The translations under genes and the position numbers were made by a program. Positions 52,417 to 61,617 of a DNA stretch of 64,000 nucleotides are shown piece after piece; position 1 is the stretch's first letter, and every line of letters begins with the position of its first letter. A model generated the notes under the pieces. It ran no database searches. It was given only the letters and a program-made list of their open reading frames with translations, and had not been told where the DNA came from. Origin of the DNA: DATHZQ01 sp963823505 (GTDB lineage: Bacteria; Actinomycetota; Acidimicrobiia; Spongiisociales; UBA5794); contig CAWGLY010000008.1 in NCBI GenBank assembly GCA_963823505.1, forward strand, positions 248,001 through 312,000. Direction: 5' to 3'.

Positions 52417-53058
52417 GTGGGCGAAACCGGCGCAGCCGAGATGAGTGATCGCGAAGTGGGGGTGGGCCCCCATCCTGAGCCGTGGCCGGATGACCCCCGT
52501 CTCGACGAGGACCTGCTGGCGCACGGAGATCGCCGCAACGTCGTCGACCGGTACCGCTACTGGGCTCGGGACGCGATCGTGGCCGACCTCGATGCGCACC
52601 GACATGGCTTCCATGTGGCGATCGAGAACTGGCAGCATGACTTCAACATCGGCACGGTTGTCCGCACCGCCAACGCCTTCTTGGCTGCAGAAGTCCACAT
52701 CGTCGGGAAGCGACGCTGGAACCGCCGCGGTGCGATGGTGACGGACCGATACCAGCACATCCGGCATCACCCGACGGTGGCGGCGTTTGTCGACTGGGCG
52801 CGATGCGAGCAGCTGACCATGGTCGGTGTCGACCTGGTTCCCACTTCGGTCCCCCTGGAGACGACCGAGTTGCCGGCGCGTTGTGTGCTCGTGTTCGGCC
52901 AGGAAGGCCCGGGTCTGTCTCGGGAGATGCAGGAAGCGTGTGACCTGGTGTGCGGTATCACGCAGTACGGCTCCACCCGGTCGATCAATGCCGGGGTGGC
53001 CTCAGGGATCGCGATGCATGCCTGGATTCGCCGGTACGGGGCCGTCGCACCCAGTTGA
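52417..53058 (+). CDS. TrmH/SpoU family RNA 2'-O-ribose methyltransferase
   Basis: A 213-residue knotted (SPOUT) methyltransferase. Motif 1 is DFNIGTVVRTANAFLAAEVHIVG, motif 2 VLVFGQEGPGLS, and motif 3 TRSINAGVASGIAMHAWIRR. The N-terminal 50 residues are charged and not conserved. It modifies a ribose in tRNA or rRNA; which one is unknown. GTG 52417 or ATG 52441 could start it. Confidence 0.88.
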   Translation: MGETGAAEMSDREVGVGPHPEPWPDDPRLDEDLLAHGDRRNVVDRYRYWARDAIVADLDAHRHGFHVAIENWQHDFNIGTVVRTANAFLAAEVHIVGKRRWNRRGAMVTDRYQHIRHHPTVAAFVDWARCEQLTMVGVDLVPTSVPLETTELPARCVLVFGQEGPGLSREMQEACDLVCGITQYGSTRSINAGVASGIAMHAWIRRYGAVAPS

Positions 53059-53073
53059 GCCGGCTGCCGCGCG

Positions 53074-53634
53074 TCAGCCGCCACTCCAGGCCGGGTCGCG
53101 GCCGCTGAGGGCGAGTGCCTTGTCGAATGTGGAGGCTTCGGCGTCGACGCTCACCTCGGGCCCGAAGAAGCCGCTTTCGGTACCGGCCGGGCGCCCAGCT
53201 TCGACGATCCCGTAGAGCAGCTCGGCAAGCTCACCGTCGGCCGAGTAGTCCTGACCGGTTGCCCTGGCCAGGTCCCATCCATGGACGAGCAGCTCGAGCA
53301 CCGTGATGGATGCGGCTTGTGCGGCAGGCATTTCGTTGCCGGCGAAGCGTACGACGCCGTCGAGGGCTCCAGGCGACGACCACGCGGCCGCGACGTCCGT
53401 GAGGGCTTGGAGGTAGTTCTGTCGCCAGGCCGCCGGATCGAACTCCGCAGGGGCAAACTCTGACTTGTTGCCGGCGGCGATGCTCATCGGCGCAAAACCC
53501 GACATGTGGGCGGCCAAGGCGCTCACGTCGAAGTCAGAGCACGGCGTCGGTGCATCCGGCGAGGCGTCGGCTGCGTTCTGGACAACGGTCCGTGTTCTGG
53601 CTGCGGCGGCAGCAATGGCAGTGGTCAGATCCAC
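53074..53634 (-). CDS. TIGR03086 family metal-binding protein (mycothiol-dependent maleylpyruvate isomerase N-domain type)
   Basis: A 186-residue four-helix protein of the DinB/MDMPI superfamily. It has the opening PTPCSDFDVSALAAHMSGF, where the His binds metal, and the late LLVHGWDLARATGQDY with the second His, typical of TIGR03086 proteins in actinobacteria that make mycothiol. Its reaction is unknown. GTG 53634 has GGAGGA before it. It is convergent with the SpoU gene and lies upstream of the DrrAB-type exporter. Confidence 0.85.
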   Translation of the reverse strand: MDLTTAIAAAAARTRTVVQNAADASPDAPTPCSDFDVSALAAHMSGFAPMSIAAGNKSEFAPAEFDPAAWRQNYLQALTDVAAAWSSPGALDGVVRFAGNEMPAAQAASITVLELLVHGWDLARATGQDYSADGELAELLYGIVEAGRPAGTESGFFGPEVSVDAEASTFDKALALSGRDPAWSGG

Positions 53635-53722
53635 GACATCCTCCGTGCGATTGGGGCGTTGCAGAAGCAACGAACCGAGCGTACCGTTTTCGACAGCTCC
53701 TCGTGGGGCCGGCAGCGGACGG

Positions 53723-54541
53723 TCACACGGCTTTGTGGTATGCCCTGACTGAGAGAGGGATGAACACGGCGAGGATCCCACCGACCCACGCCAGCATCCA
53801 CCACAAGTCGGGAATCGGAGACTCGCCGAACGTCAAGGCTCGCAGCGTGTTGACGGCGACGGTGACGGGGTTGATGTCGGCAAAACCTTGAAGCCACGAA
53901 GGCATCGTCTCGGTAGGGACAAAGGCCGAGCTGGCGAAGGTGAGGGGAAAGACCCAGATGAACCCTGCGGCTTGCGCCGTCTCCACGTCGCGGACGGACA
54001 GGCCGATCGTTGCTGAGATCCACGAGAAGGCGAAGCCGAAGAGCACGGCCAGGAACAGCGTCAAGATCGCCTGGGCGAAGCTCCCCTCGAACCGGAACCC
54101 GACCAGGTAACCGACGATGGTCATGAGGATGACCACGAAGACGTTGCGGCAGGCGTCGGAGAGCGTGCGTCCGACAAGGACGGCCGATCGCGACATCGGC
54201 AGCGACCGGAAGCGGTCGATGATGCCTTTGTTGATGTCCTCCGCAAGACCGATTCCCGTATTGGTCGAACCAAAGATGGCGGTCTGGATGAAGATGCCCG
54301 GCAGCAGGAAGGTGGCGTAATTGGCGGCGCCGGTGAACTGCACGGCACCACCGAACACGAAGACGAACAGCAACACGAACATCACCGGTTGGATCGTCGA
54401 GAACAGCAGCAGGGTCGGTATCCGTACGTACTTGAGGAGGTTGCGCTTCGTCATCGCCAGCGCATCCGTCGAAGCTCGCTTGAAGCCGCCGTAGGTCGGT
54501 TGCGGCGCTACGTCGGAAGGTGACGTGGTACCGGTGGTCAT
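53723..54541 (-). CDS. ABC-2 type transporter permease, DrrB/ODR family
   Basis: A 272-residue permease with six predicted helices, for example VMFVLLFVFVFGGAV, FAASSAFVP-like loop ASSAFVPTETMPSWLQ and a final helix VGGILAVFIPLSVRAY. The SAFVPTETMP motif and the tail NPVTVAVNTLRAL are typical of daunorubicin-resistance-type permeases (DrrB). It should export a lipid or drug with the ATPase encoded just upstream; their genes overlap by four bases. Confidence 0.9.
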   Translation of the reverse strand: MTTGTTSPSDVAPQPTYGGFKRASTDALAMTKRNLLKYVRIPTLLLFSTIQPVMFVLLFVFVFGGAVQFTGAANYATFLLPGIFIQTAIFGSTNTGIGLAEDINKGIIDRFRSLPMSRSAVLVGRTLSDACRNVFVVILMTIVGYLVGFRFEGSFAQAILTLFLAVLFGFAFSWISATIGLSVRDVETAQAAGFIWVFPLTFASSAFVPTETMPSWLQGFADINPVTVAVNTLRALTFGESPIPDLWWMLAWVGGILAVFIPLSVRAYHKAV

Positions 54542-55542
54542 CGGCCCCTCCTTGCGGGGCGCCCGCTCTGCTGTGCTGTCGCTTCCGCGTCTTCATTCTC
54601 TTCTTCGATGGTCTCGCCGGTGAGAGTCAGGAAGACGTCGTCGAGGGTTGGCCTGCCGATGTGGAGATCCTGCAGCAAGATCCCGTGCTGGTCCAGGCTT
54701 CGTACGACGTTGGTGATCGCACCGACAGGGCTGACGACCGGTACCCGCACTTGGGCGACGTCGCGGTCGACCCACGGCTCGTGGGTGCCGATGCTCGCGA
54801 CGGCGCCGACAGCGTCATCGAGGCGTGCGGGATCGGCGACCTGGAACTCCACGAAGTCGCCCCCGATCATCGACTTGAGTTCCTCCGCGGTGCCCTCGGC
54901 GATGACGTGTCCGTGGTCGATGACCCCGATGCGATCGGCGAGGCGGTCGGCCTCCTCGAGGTATTGCGTGGTCAAGAGCAGCGTCGTGCCGCCGTCGACC
55001 AGCCGCTCGATGAACTCCCACAGGTCGCGGCGGCTGCGCGGGTCGAGACCCGTGGTGGGCTCGTCGAGGAACAACACCTGGGGTCGGCCCACGAGGCTCG
55101 CGCCGAGATCGAGACGGCGGCGCATCCCTCCCGAGTAGGTCCGCACTTGCCGACCGCCGGCGCCCGTGAGGTCGAACTGCGCCAAGACGGCGTCGGCTCG
55201 TCGCCGCGCTTCTGCGGATGAGAGGCCGTACAGTCGCCCGACCATCTCGAGGTTCTCAAACCCGGTGAGGATCTCGTCGACCGCGGCGTACTGGCCGGCG
55301 AGGCCGATGGCGGACCGAAGGCGCGCCGCATCGCGAATCACGTCGAAACCGGCGACGGTGGCGGTGCCGGCCGTGGGTTCGATCAGCGTCGTGAGGATTC
55401 GCACCGTGGTGGTCTTACCTGCTCCGTTGGGGCCGAGCAGGCCATAGACGGTGCCCGGTTCGATGGCGAGGTCGACACCGGTGAGGGCGTGAACGTCGCC
55501 AAAAGTCTTGGTCAGCCCGCGGGCTTCGATGATGGGTGGCAT
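54538..55542 (-). CDS. ABC transporter ATP-binding protein, DrrA family
   Basis: The 334-residue ATPase has Walker A GPNGAGKTTT, signature YSGGMRRRLDLGASL, Walker B VLFLDEPTTGLDP and the TQYLEEADRLADRIGVIDHG segment that marks the DrrA drug-exporter family. The C-terminal 100 residues form the family's own domain, with VGAITNVVRSLDQHGI and RPTLDDVFLTLTG. ATG 55542 begins MPPIIEARGLTKTFG; open sequence further upstream is antisense noise. It forms a two-gene exporter operon with the permease. Confidence 0.92.
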   Translation of the reverse strand: MPPIIEARGLTKTFGDVHALTGVDLAIEPGTVYGLLGPNGAGKTTTVRILTTLIEPTAGTATVAGFDVIRDAARLRSAIGLAGQYAAVDEILTGFENLEMVGRLYGLSSAEARRRADAVLAQFDLTGAGGRQVRTYSGGMRRRLDLGASLVGRPQVLFLDEPTTGLDPRSRRDLWEFIERLVDGGTTLLLTTQYLEEADRLADRIGVIDHGHVIAEGTAEELKSMIGGDFVEFQVADPARLDDAVGAVASIGTHEPWVDRDVAQVRVPVVSPVGAITNVVRSLDQHGILLQDLHIGRPTLDDVFLTLTGETIEEENEDAEATAQQSGRPARRGR

Positions 55543-55619
55543 GGCGGAGCGCTCCGGCGTACGGCAACCAAAGCAGCCTAGGGGTCTTCGCTCGCCTGCC
55601 GAGACGTCGGGGAGCGTCC

Positions 55620-56599
55620 TCAGGAGTCGGCGGCGGCGGGCACGTCCGTCTCGACGGGGGCGGTGTCCGAAGAGGGGTCGAGGTCGGACAGACTCGGCGG
55701 TCCGGCAGCCAGTGTTTCGACCCGCCACGATCCGCCGCTGTCCGTGACCACGAGGTGATACTCGACCACGACGGGAGATCCGGACTCCGGCGTGGCGATC
55801 GAGACGGCCCGCACGCGGAACGCGTCGTCGGCAGTGGTGACGGCCGTCGCCTCGGGAGGGGCGAGATGGCAAACGCGGGCGGCTCGGTGGCGACGAGTGA
55901 GCTGTCGTGCACGACGTAGGTACGGAGGTCACCATCCCCGGTGAGGAGCGCACGAAGGAAGCCGTCGACCAGGACGAGCAGAGCCTCGTCTGCCACGGGG
56001 ACTCCCGTGACGACGGTAGGGACGGCGGCGGGGGCGGCTCCCGCCACCCGTGCGGGCAGGCTCGTCGCCGCAAGTCCTGCATCCGAAACTGCGATGCCGA
56101 CGAGGTAGTGGTGGACGCCGTCGGGCTGGTAGGCGGTGCCATCGAACCGCAACACCTCAGCAGCCACATCGACTTCCCAACGTCCGAGTCCGACCTGCCG
56201 TGTGCCCAGGGCCGCCACCGCCGTCACGTATCGATCGGCAATCGTGCGCTCGATGCTCTCCGGGGCCGCGGGGTAGAACCGGCGCATCGCCTCGGTGCGG
56301 TCGGCGCCTGCCGCCGTCACATACGTGGAGACGAAGAGCTCGGCGAAGCCATCGATGCCCGGCGGCGGAGCCACCGCGGCGACCTCCACGACTGGCGTGG
56401 GAATGACGGCAGCGGCGGGTGTTCCTCGCTGCTGCCATCCGACGCCGATCAACAGGACCACCACGACGGCTCCCGCAACGGCGAAACGCCACTTCGACCG
56501 CGTCGTGGCCTCCGTCGTTGCTTGGGGTGGTCCCGCCGTGTCGATGGCCACATTGAGGAGCTCGAGCGGCGGCGGTGCCGCACCGTGGCTGTCGTACAT
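55620..56599 (-). CDS. TcpC-like membrane protein of the type VII-like locus (frameshifted near 55860)
   Basis: The protein has a short cytoplasmic N-terminus, one transmembrane helix (WRFAVAGAVVVVLLIGVGW, about residues 36-54) and two NTF2-like extracytoplasmic domains (DGFAELFVSTYVTA..., and VADEALLVLVDGFLRALLTGDGDLRTYV). That layout recalls TcpC/VirB8-type conjugation proteins. After AFAISP the frame is lost at the GGGG at 55858-55861. One added base continues it as PPEATAVTTADDAFRV, ending in VETDVPAAADS at 55620; without it the reading runs on to 55415. ATG 56599 has GGAGG upstream. It is divergent from the WXG100 gene. Confidence 0.7.
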
Positions 56600-56648
56600 C
56601 GGCCCCTCCTGGCGTAGGCATCGCGCTGCATTGAAAGTATGTACAGAT

Positions 56649-56678
56649 ACTGTAAAATTTGATAACACATGATGTCAA
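56649..56678 (-). promoter_or_regulatory. promoter of the TcpC-like gene
   Basis: On the minus strand, TTGACA (56678-56673) and TACAGT (56654-56649) are 18 bases apart, 50 bases before the ATG at 56599. The surrounding gap is AT-rich, unlike the rest of the window. Confidence 0.6.
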
Positions 56679-56691
56679 GGTGTAAAAAGTG

Positions 56692-56720
56692 TTGACAACG
56701 CTTAAACAACGTCATACGGT
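56692..56720 (+). promoter_or_regulatory. promoter of the WXG100/FtsK operon
   Basis: TTGACA (56692-56697) and TACGGT (56715-56720) are 17 bases apart, the ideal spacing, and lie 53 bases before the WXG100 start. It is back to back with the divergent promoter. Confidence 0.65.
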
Positions 56721-56772
56721 ACCGGCAGTCAACCGGGCGGAGGGCCCGGTCATGGAAAGAGGGAGTGCCGCA

Positions 56773-57048
56773 ATGGCGGGTACCCAGCAGGTCGATTCTC
56801 AGACGCTTCGCGACACGGGGGTGGCCTTCAACAACAGCGCCACGAGCGTGAGCGACATCATCACGTCCGTCACGTCGTCCATCGGCGCACTCATCTGGAC
56901 GGGCGGTATCGCCGAGCAGTTCAACGCCGACTTCACGGACAAGTACAAGCCGATGCTCGACCAGCTTCAGGCCGACATGCTCGAAACGCGGGCCGCGCTG
57001 GACGACAAGGCAGCCGAGTACGACTTGGTGTTCCACGGGGCCGTCTGA
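56773..57048 (+). CDS. WXG100 family type VII secretion protein (ESAT-6-like)
   Basis: A 91-residue helical hairpin protein. The WxG turn is in ALIWTGGIAEQFNADF between two amphipathic helices. Such small proteins are exported as dimers by the membrane ATPase EccC/EssC. No C-terminal YxxxD/E signal is obvious, although EYDLVF is close. GAGGGAG precedes the ATG. First gene of the operon. Confidence 0.88.
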   Translation: MAGTQQVDSQTLRDTGVAFNNSATSVSDIITSVTSSIGALIWTGGIAEQFNADFTDKYKPMLDQLQADMLETRAALDDKAAEYDLVFHGAV

Positions 57049-57074
57049 GGCCCGGATTCACCGACGAGTCCATC

Positions 57075-57375
57075 GTGTCCACTGCATACGAGAAGGAGCT
57101 CGCCGCCGGGTCGCTGCGTTACTACGCAGGCCTGGTGGAAGATGCTCTCGACTCGCTCCCCGCGTTGTCGGCGGAGGCGTGGGACTGCCCTGCAGCCGAC
57201 GCCTTCGTCGACGGCGCCAGAGCCGAGGATGCGAGCCTGACCGGCGCAGCCGCCACCATGCGCTCGGTCGCCACCGCGCTGGACAATGCGGCGGCTGCAC
57301 AACGGGCAGCAGAGGCGGCGCGGGGGCGGCGCCGCCGCGGAAGCCGACGATCCCGTCCCGTCGAATGTGTTCTGA
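57075..57375 (+). CDS. small helical protein of the type VII-like locus (frameshifted at 57322-57326)
   Basis: A protein of about 99 residues, helical throughout, with AWDCPAADAFVDGARAEDASLTGAAATM in the middle, reminiscent of WXG-like partners (W, then an aromatic/G-like turn). The sequence as given runs on, without stop, into the FtsK gene. If the GGGGG at 57322-57326 had one G fewer, it would read ARGGAAAEADDPVPSNVF and stop at 57373-57375, two bases before the ATG of the next gene. That neat junction supports the corrected reading. It probably pairs with the WXG100 protein. GTG start at 57075. Confidence 0.6.
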
Positions 57376-57377
57376 CG

Positions 57378-59204
57378 ATGCGAGTGGTCGTCTCTGCAGC
57401 AGATGGGCAACGAGACGTTGAACTCCGACCGAGCGATGACGCTCGGATCGGCGATCTCGAGCTCCTCTTCGAGCACGACACCGACGATCCGGTGTCCATC
57501 CATGTCGACGGCCGTCCCGTCGATCCGGACTCCCCGCTCCAGGCCGCCGGTATCGGCGCCGGGAGCGTTCTCTCCCTCGAACGAGCAGACCCTCCTGCCG
57601 AGGGTGTCTGCGAGCTTCGGGTCCTTGCCGGGCCTGGGGCGGGGAGTGCGGTCGTCTTGCCACCAGGGCGTTTTGTCCTCGGCAGCGGTCCCGATGCCGA
57701 CATCGCCTATCGGGCCCCCGGCGTTCGACCACGGCACGGCGAGATCAGAGTCGATGCCACGGGGGCTGTGACACTGCAAGGGCCGGATCGTCGCCCCGTA
57801 CCCGTCATTCCGGCGGCGCTGCTGCGTGTCGGCGCTGGTCTCGTGACGTTCGGTCGGATCGCCGGCACATCTCCCGATCTGCGCGCCATGCCCGGGCGGC
57901 GGGGCACGGTGAGCTTCAACCGGCCGCCGCGCCGTATGCCGGTGCGACCTCGAACATCGATCGCCTATCCGGAGATGCCGCGACCGCCGTCTGGCAGGGC
58001 AAGGTTGTCGGTGGTCGCGTTCATCGTCCCGCTGCTGTTCGGCGTGGCGATGGCGATCCTGATCCACCCCCGTATGGCCTTCTTCGCCCTGCTCGGCCCC
58101 GTCATGATGGTGGGGAACTGGCTGGAGGATCGTCGGCGAAACCGCAAGTTCCGGCGCGAGACTGCTGAGCATCTCGACTCCGGCCTCGAACAGCTCGGGC
58201 TCGACCTCGATCGTGCCGCTGCCGAAGAGCTCGTCCACCGGCGGTCGGCCTACCCGGACGTTGCAGAGCTGCGGCGCTGGCCCGGCGGCTCGTCGCGCAT
58301 GTGGGAGCGGCGACCGACCCACCCGGACTTCATGCAGCTCGTGGCCGGGTATGGACGCGCCCGCTGGCACCCCCCGATGTCGGATGCGGCGGGAGAGGTT
58401 CCGGCGGAATTCCGTGCTCTCGTTGCGATGCGGGCGGTGCTTCCGCCGACGGTCGTGCCGATCGATCTCCGACCGGGTCAGGTGGCAGGTATCGCGGGGT
58501 CCCGCCAAGCGGGGCTCGACATGGTGCGCGGTCTCCTGTGTCAGGCCGCCATCTTGCACGGCCCAGCCGACATGCAGATCGCGGTGGTCACGGACCATCC
58601 CGCCGACTGGGACTGGGCGAAGTGGCTGCCGCACACGATCGCAGATGCAGCTTCCGGTCGTCGTCTGCTTGCCTCCGCCCCTGAGGACAGGGCGCGGCTC
58701 GTCACGTTGCTGATGGGATCGGCGCCCGGTGCTGCGGCGTCTGGCGTGCCCGGCCGGCCCGGCGGGGCGGAAACCGTCGGCGAAGCAGCAACCCTGCTGG
58801 TCGTCGACGTCGGCGATCTCGAACAGCCGTCCGGGATGGGTCTCCGGCAGCTTCTCGGTGGCGCAGGGGCGGCGGTGTCCGGTCTGGTCATCGCTTCGAG
58901 CCCTCGGGAGCTGCCGTCAACCTGCACTTGGTTGCGGAGGTCACGGCGCACGAGGCGAGTCTCTATGCGGCAGACGGTGATGCCACAACGATGGCCGTCG
59001 CAGGGACCACGCACGATGCGGCTGTTCACGCTGGACGCAGCCTGTCGCGCCACGACGATCCCGATCGCCGAGAAGCTGGTGCGGAATTGCCGTCATCGGT
59101 CGCACTGTGCGACCTCATCGGCGGTATGCCGAGCCCTGCGGACCTTGCGGCACGCTGGCGGCGTGCCGGGTACGACCCGAAGCTGGTTGCCACCATCGGG
59201 GTGA
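57378..59204 (+). CDS. EssC/EccC-like FtsK/SpoIIIE ATPase, N-terminal part: ubiquitin-like, FHA, TM and D0 domains
   Basis: This is the first part of the secretion motor. Residues 1-75 form a ubiquitin-like (YukD-like) domain (MRVVVSAADGQRDVEL). An FHA domain follows (GRFVLGSGPDADIAYRAPGVRPRHGEI). Next are two transmembrane helices (SVVAFIVPLLFGVAMAILI, MAFFALLGPVMMVGNWL), then the soluble D0 region (PIDLRPGQVAGIAGSRQAGLDMVRGLL). FHA at the N-terminus is typical of EssC of Firmicutes. The natural sequence leaves this frame at about 58912 and goes on in the -1 frame (AVNLHLVAEVTAHEA); the part from there to 59204 is not native. One missing base explains it. Confidence 0.8.
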   Translation: MRVVVSAADGQRDVELRPSDDARIGDLELLFEHDTDDPVSIHVDGRPVDPDSPLQAAGIGAGSVLSLERADPPAEGVCELRVLAGPGAGSAVVLPPGRFVLGSGPDADIAYRAPGVRPRHGEIRVDATGAVTLQGPDRRPVPVIPAALLRVGAGLVTFGRIAGTSPDLRAMPGRRGTVSFNRPPRRMPVRPRTSIAYPEMPRPPSGRARLSVVAFIVPLLFGVAMAILIHPRMAFFALLGPVMMVGNWLEDRRRNRKFRRETAEHLDSGLEQLGLDLDRAAAEELVHRRSAYPDVAELRRWPGGSSRMWERRPTHPDFMQLVAGYGRARWHPPMSDAAGEVPAEFRALVAMRAVLPPTVVPIDLRPGQVAGIAGSRQAGLDMVRGLLCQAAILHGPADMQIAVVTDHPADWDWAKWLPHTIADAASGRRLLASAPEDRARLVTLLMGSAPGAAASGVPGRPGGAETVGEAATLLVVDVGDLEQPSGMGLRQLLGGAGAAVSGLVIASSPRELPSTCTWLRRSRRTRRVSMRQTVMPQRWPSQGPRTMRLFTLDAACRATTIPIAEKLVRNCRHRSHCATSSAVCRALRTLRHAGGVPGTTRSWLPPSG

Positions 59205-59587
59205 CCGAGACCGGGCCCCTGGCGCTCGACATCGTCAAAGACGGACCGCACGGACTGCTGGCGGGTACCACAGGCTCTGGCAAGAGCGAGCTTCTCAGGA
59301 CCCTCGTCGCCTCATTGGCCGTCGCCGTCGATCCCGCGCACCTGTCTTTCGTGTTGATCGACTACAAGGGTGGCAGCGCCTTCGACGCCTGTGCTGGGCT
59401 GCCGCACACGGTGGGGATGGTCACAGATCTCGACGACCAGCTCGCCGAGCGTGCCCTCCGCTGTCTCGAAGCCGAACTCCGCTACCGAGAGCGGCGGCTA
59501 CGCGGATGCCGGCGCCGACGATCTTCCTGCGTATCTGGCGATGGCGCCGGACGAGCCGCTGCCGCGGATGCTGATCGTGATCGATGA
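58913..59587 (+). CDS. EssC/EccC-like FtsK/SpoIIIE ATPase, middle part: start of ATPase domain D1
   Basis: This segment continues the ATPase in the second frame: NLHLVAEVTAHEASLYAADG, then ALCDLIGGMPSPADLAARW and the Walker A loop LLAGTTGSGKSELLRTLVAS of D1. HLSFVLIDYKGGSAFDACAGLPHTVGMVTDLD is the FtsK-specific block. At about 59503 the native sequence moves on to the third frame (DAGADDLPAYL), most simply by removing one G from CGCGGATG. After that point the frame to 59587 is Arg-rich noise. It lacks a start of its own. Confidence 0.75.
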   Translation, partial: AVNLHLVAEVTAHEASLYAADGDATTMAVAGTTHDAAVHAGRSLSRHDDPDRREAGAELPSSVALCDLIGGMPSPADLAARWRRAGYDPKLVATIGVTETGPLALDIVKDGPHGLLAGTTGSGKSELLRTLVASLAVAVDPAHLSFVLIDYKGGSAFDACAGLPHTVGMVTDLDDQLAERALRCLEAELRYRERRLRGCRRRRSSCVSGDGAGRAAAADADRDR

Positions 59588-61553
59588 GTTTGCGGCAATG
59601 GCCAAGGAGTTGCCGGACTTCATGGATGCGTTGGTGGACATCGCGGCGCGAGGGCGGAGCCTCGGCGTCCATCTCCTGCTCGCGACCCAGCGTCCCGCCG
59701 GCGTGATCAAGGACAACGTGCGGGCCAACACCAACCTGCGCATGGCGCTGCGGGTGCAGGATCGTGGTGATTCGAGCGACGTGCTCAGCGATCCGCGGGC
59801 GGCGTCCATCGGTCGGGCCCAGCCCGGTCGCGGCTACGTCCGTTTCGGCCCGAGCGAGCTCGTGCCGTTCCAGACGGCGCTCGTGACCGGGTCCTCAGCG
59901 GGCGGCGCTCCGAGCCGGCGGATCGCAGTCCGTGACTTTGTGTTCGGGCTCGAGCCGGTGCCGTTCACGACACCTCAGGACGGCGACTCGGAGACCGGCG
60001 CCACGGACCTCGAGCGACTTGTCGCCGTCGTGGCCGAGGCCGCAGTGATCGCCGGCATTCCGCCCCCGCGCCGTCCATGGCCTGATCCGCTGCCGGAGTC
60101 GGTGTTCGCCCACCAGCTCGATGCCGCCGTCGCTCCTGCGCATTGGGCCGTGCCCATTGGCCTGGTGGACGAGCCCGAGCAGCAGCAGCAGCGGACGATG
60201 TGGTGGGACCCGGACAACGGGTCGCTGGCCCTCTACGGACTCACGGGTGCGGGCACGACGACCACGCTGGCCACCATCGCTCTCGGGCTCGCAGGGCGTC
60301 ACGAACCCACCGATCTCCATGTCTACGTGTTCGACTTCGATGCGGGTGGGCTCGCCCCCCTGGCGTCCCTCCCCCATGTGGGCGCCGTGGTCGCGGCCTC
60401 TGAGCGGGAACGCCAGGTGCGGATGCTTCGTCACCTGACACTCGAGCTCGAACGGCGCAGAGTCTGGGCCGCCAACGCGGCGGGCGTTGCCGGCGCCACC
60501 TTCCCCAAGATCGTGGTGATGGTCGACAACTTTGCGGGCTTCACCGCCGCATACGAAGCCGGGATCGACGCTCCGTACAAGGAGGCCATGTATCGGATCG
60601 TTGGGGAAGGCCCTGGTGTCGGGATCACTTCCATCGTCACCGGCACCCGGCAAAACGCCGTTCCGCTCGCCGTCGCAAGCGGCATTCCCGGCAAGCTGGT
60701 CTTCAGGATGGCAGACCCACTTGCTGCAACGACGTTCGGTCTGCGAAACGTGCCCGCCGACCTGGCCGTTGGGCGCGCCGCCCACGCCGCATCCGGCCGG
60801 TACCTCCAAGTCGCGCAGCCGCATCCTGACGGCATCGCCGCCGCAGTCGAGTTGCTTGCCGGCGACGGCGCCATCGCCGGCGGCCCGATGTCGATCGAGG
60901 AGCTTCCCACCGTGGTGAAGCCCGCCCAGGTCAGCGATGCGCTTCGGATCCTCGACGAGGACTGGTTCCTGCCCGTCGGCCTCGGCGACACGGAGCTGGC
61001 GCCCGTGGGTCTGCCGCTCGCACCCGGCGACCACGTGCTGATCGCCGGTGAGCCGAGGAGTGGCAAGAGCAACCTCCTGTGTGCCATCGGCGCAATGACG
61101 GCGGCCGCCGCCACGGATGTGGAGATCACCGCCATTGCGCTGCGCCGCTCGCCGCTGCGCGACCTCGCCGAAGCAACCACGATCGTCACCGAGGAGGCGA
61201 TGCTCGATGAGGCCATCGATGCCATTGCGGAGCGGAGCGGCCGCCACCTCGTCCTCATCGACGACGTCGATGCCTTCGACGCATCGCCGGCCCTCGAGCA
61301 GCTCATCGCAGAGCGCCGTTCACACGTGCACGTCATTGCCGCAGGGCGGCGCGACCTGAAGGTGCACTACAACCACTGGGCCAAGGATCTGTGTCGCTCG
61401 CGGATCGGTCTCTGGCTCAAGCCGAGCCCCGGTCTCGACGGCGACCTGTGGAGTACGCCGTTGCCGCGGCGCATCCCTGCGGGCATGCCCGTCGGGCGTG
61501 GCTATCTCGTCGGCGACGGTCGGGTGGAGTTGGTGCAAACGGTCGTTCACTGA
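59504..61553 (+). CDS. EssC/EccC-like FtsK/SpoIIIE ATPase, C-terminal part: rest of D1, D2 and D3
   Basis: The third segment holds the D1 Walker B LIVIDEFAAM and the LLLATQRPAGVI...NLRMALRV block. D2 has a degenerate P-loop (LTGAGTTTTLATIALG, with Thr in place of the key Lys) and VVMVDNFAGF. D3 has an intact P-loop (AGEPRSGKSNLL) and Walker B LVLIDDVDAFD. In EccC and EssC, D1 is the active ATPase and D2/D3 bind substrate or ATP weakly; here D3 seems to keep its Lys while D2 has lost it. The end, RGYLVGDGRVELVQTVVH, is a usual FtsK-type tail. The whole gene would encode about 1390 residues. Confidence 0.8.
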
Positions 61554-61617
61554 ATGGCAATGGTTCCAGGGCGCGGCAAATGGAACGAAGTGCGTTCTGC
61601 ATGCGTTGTTGGCGACT

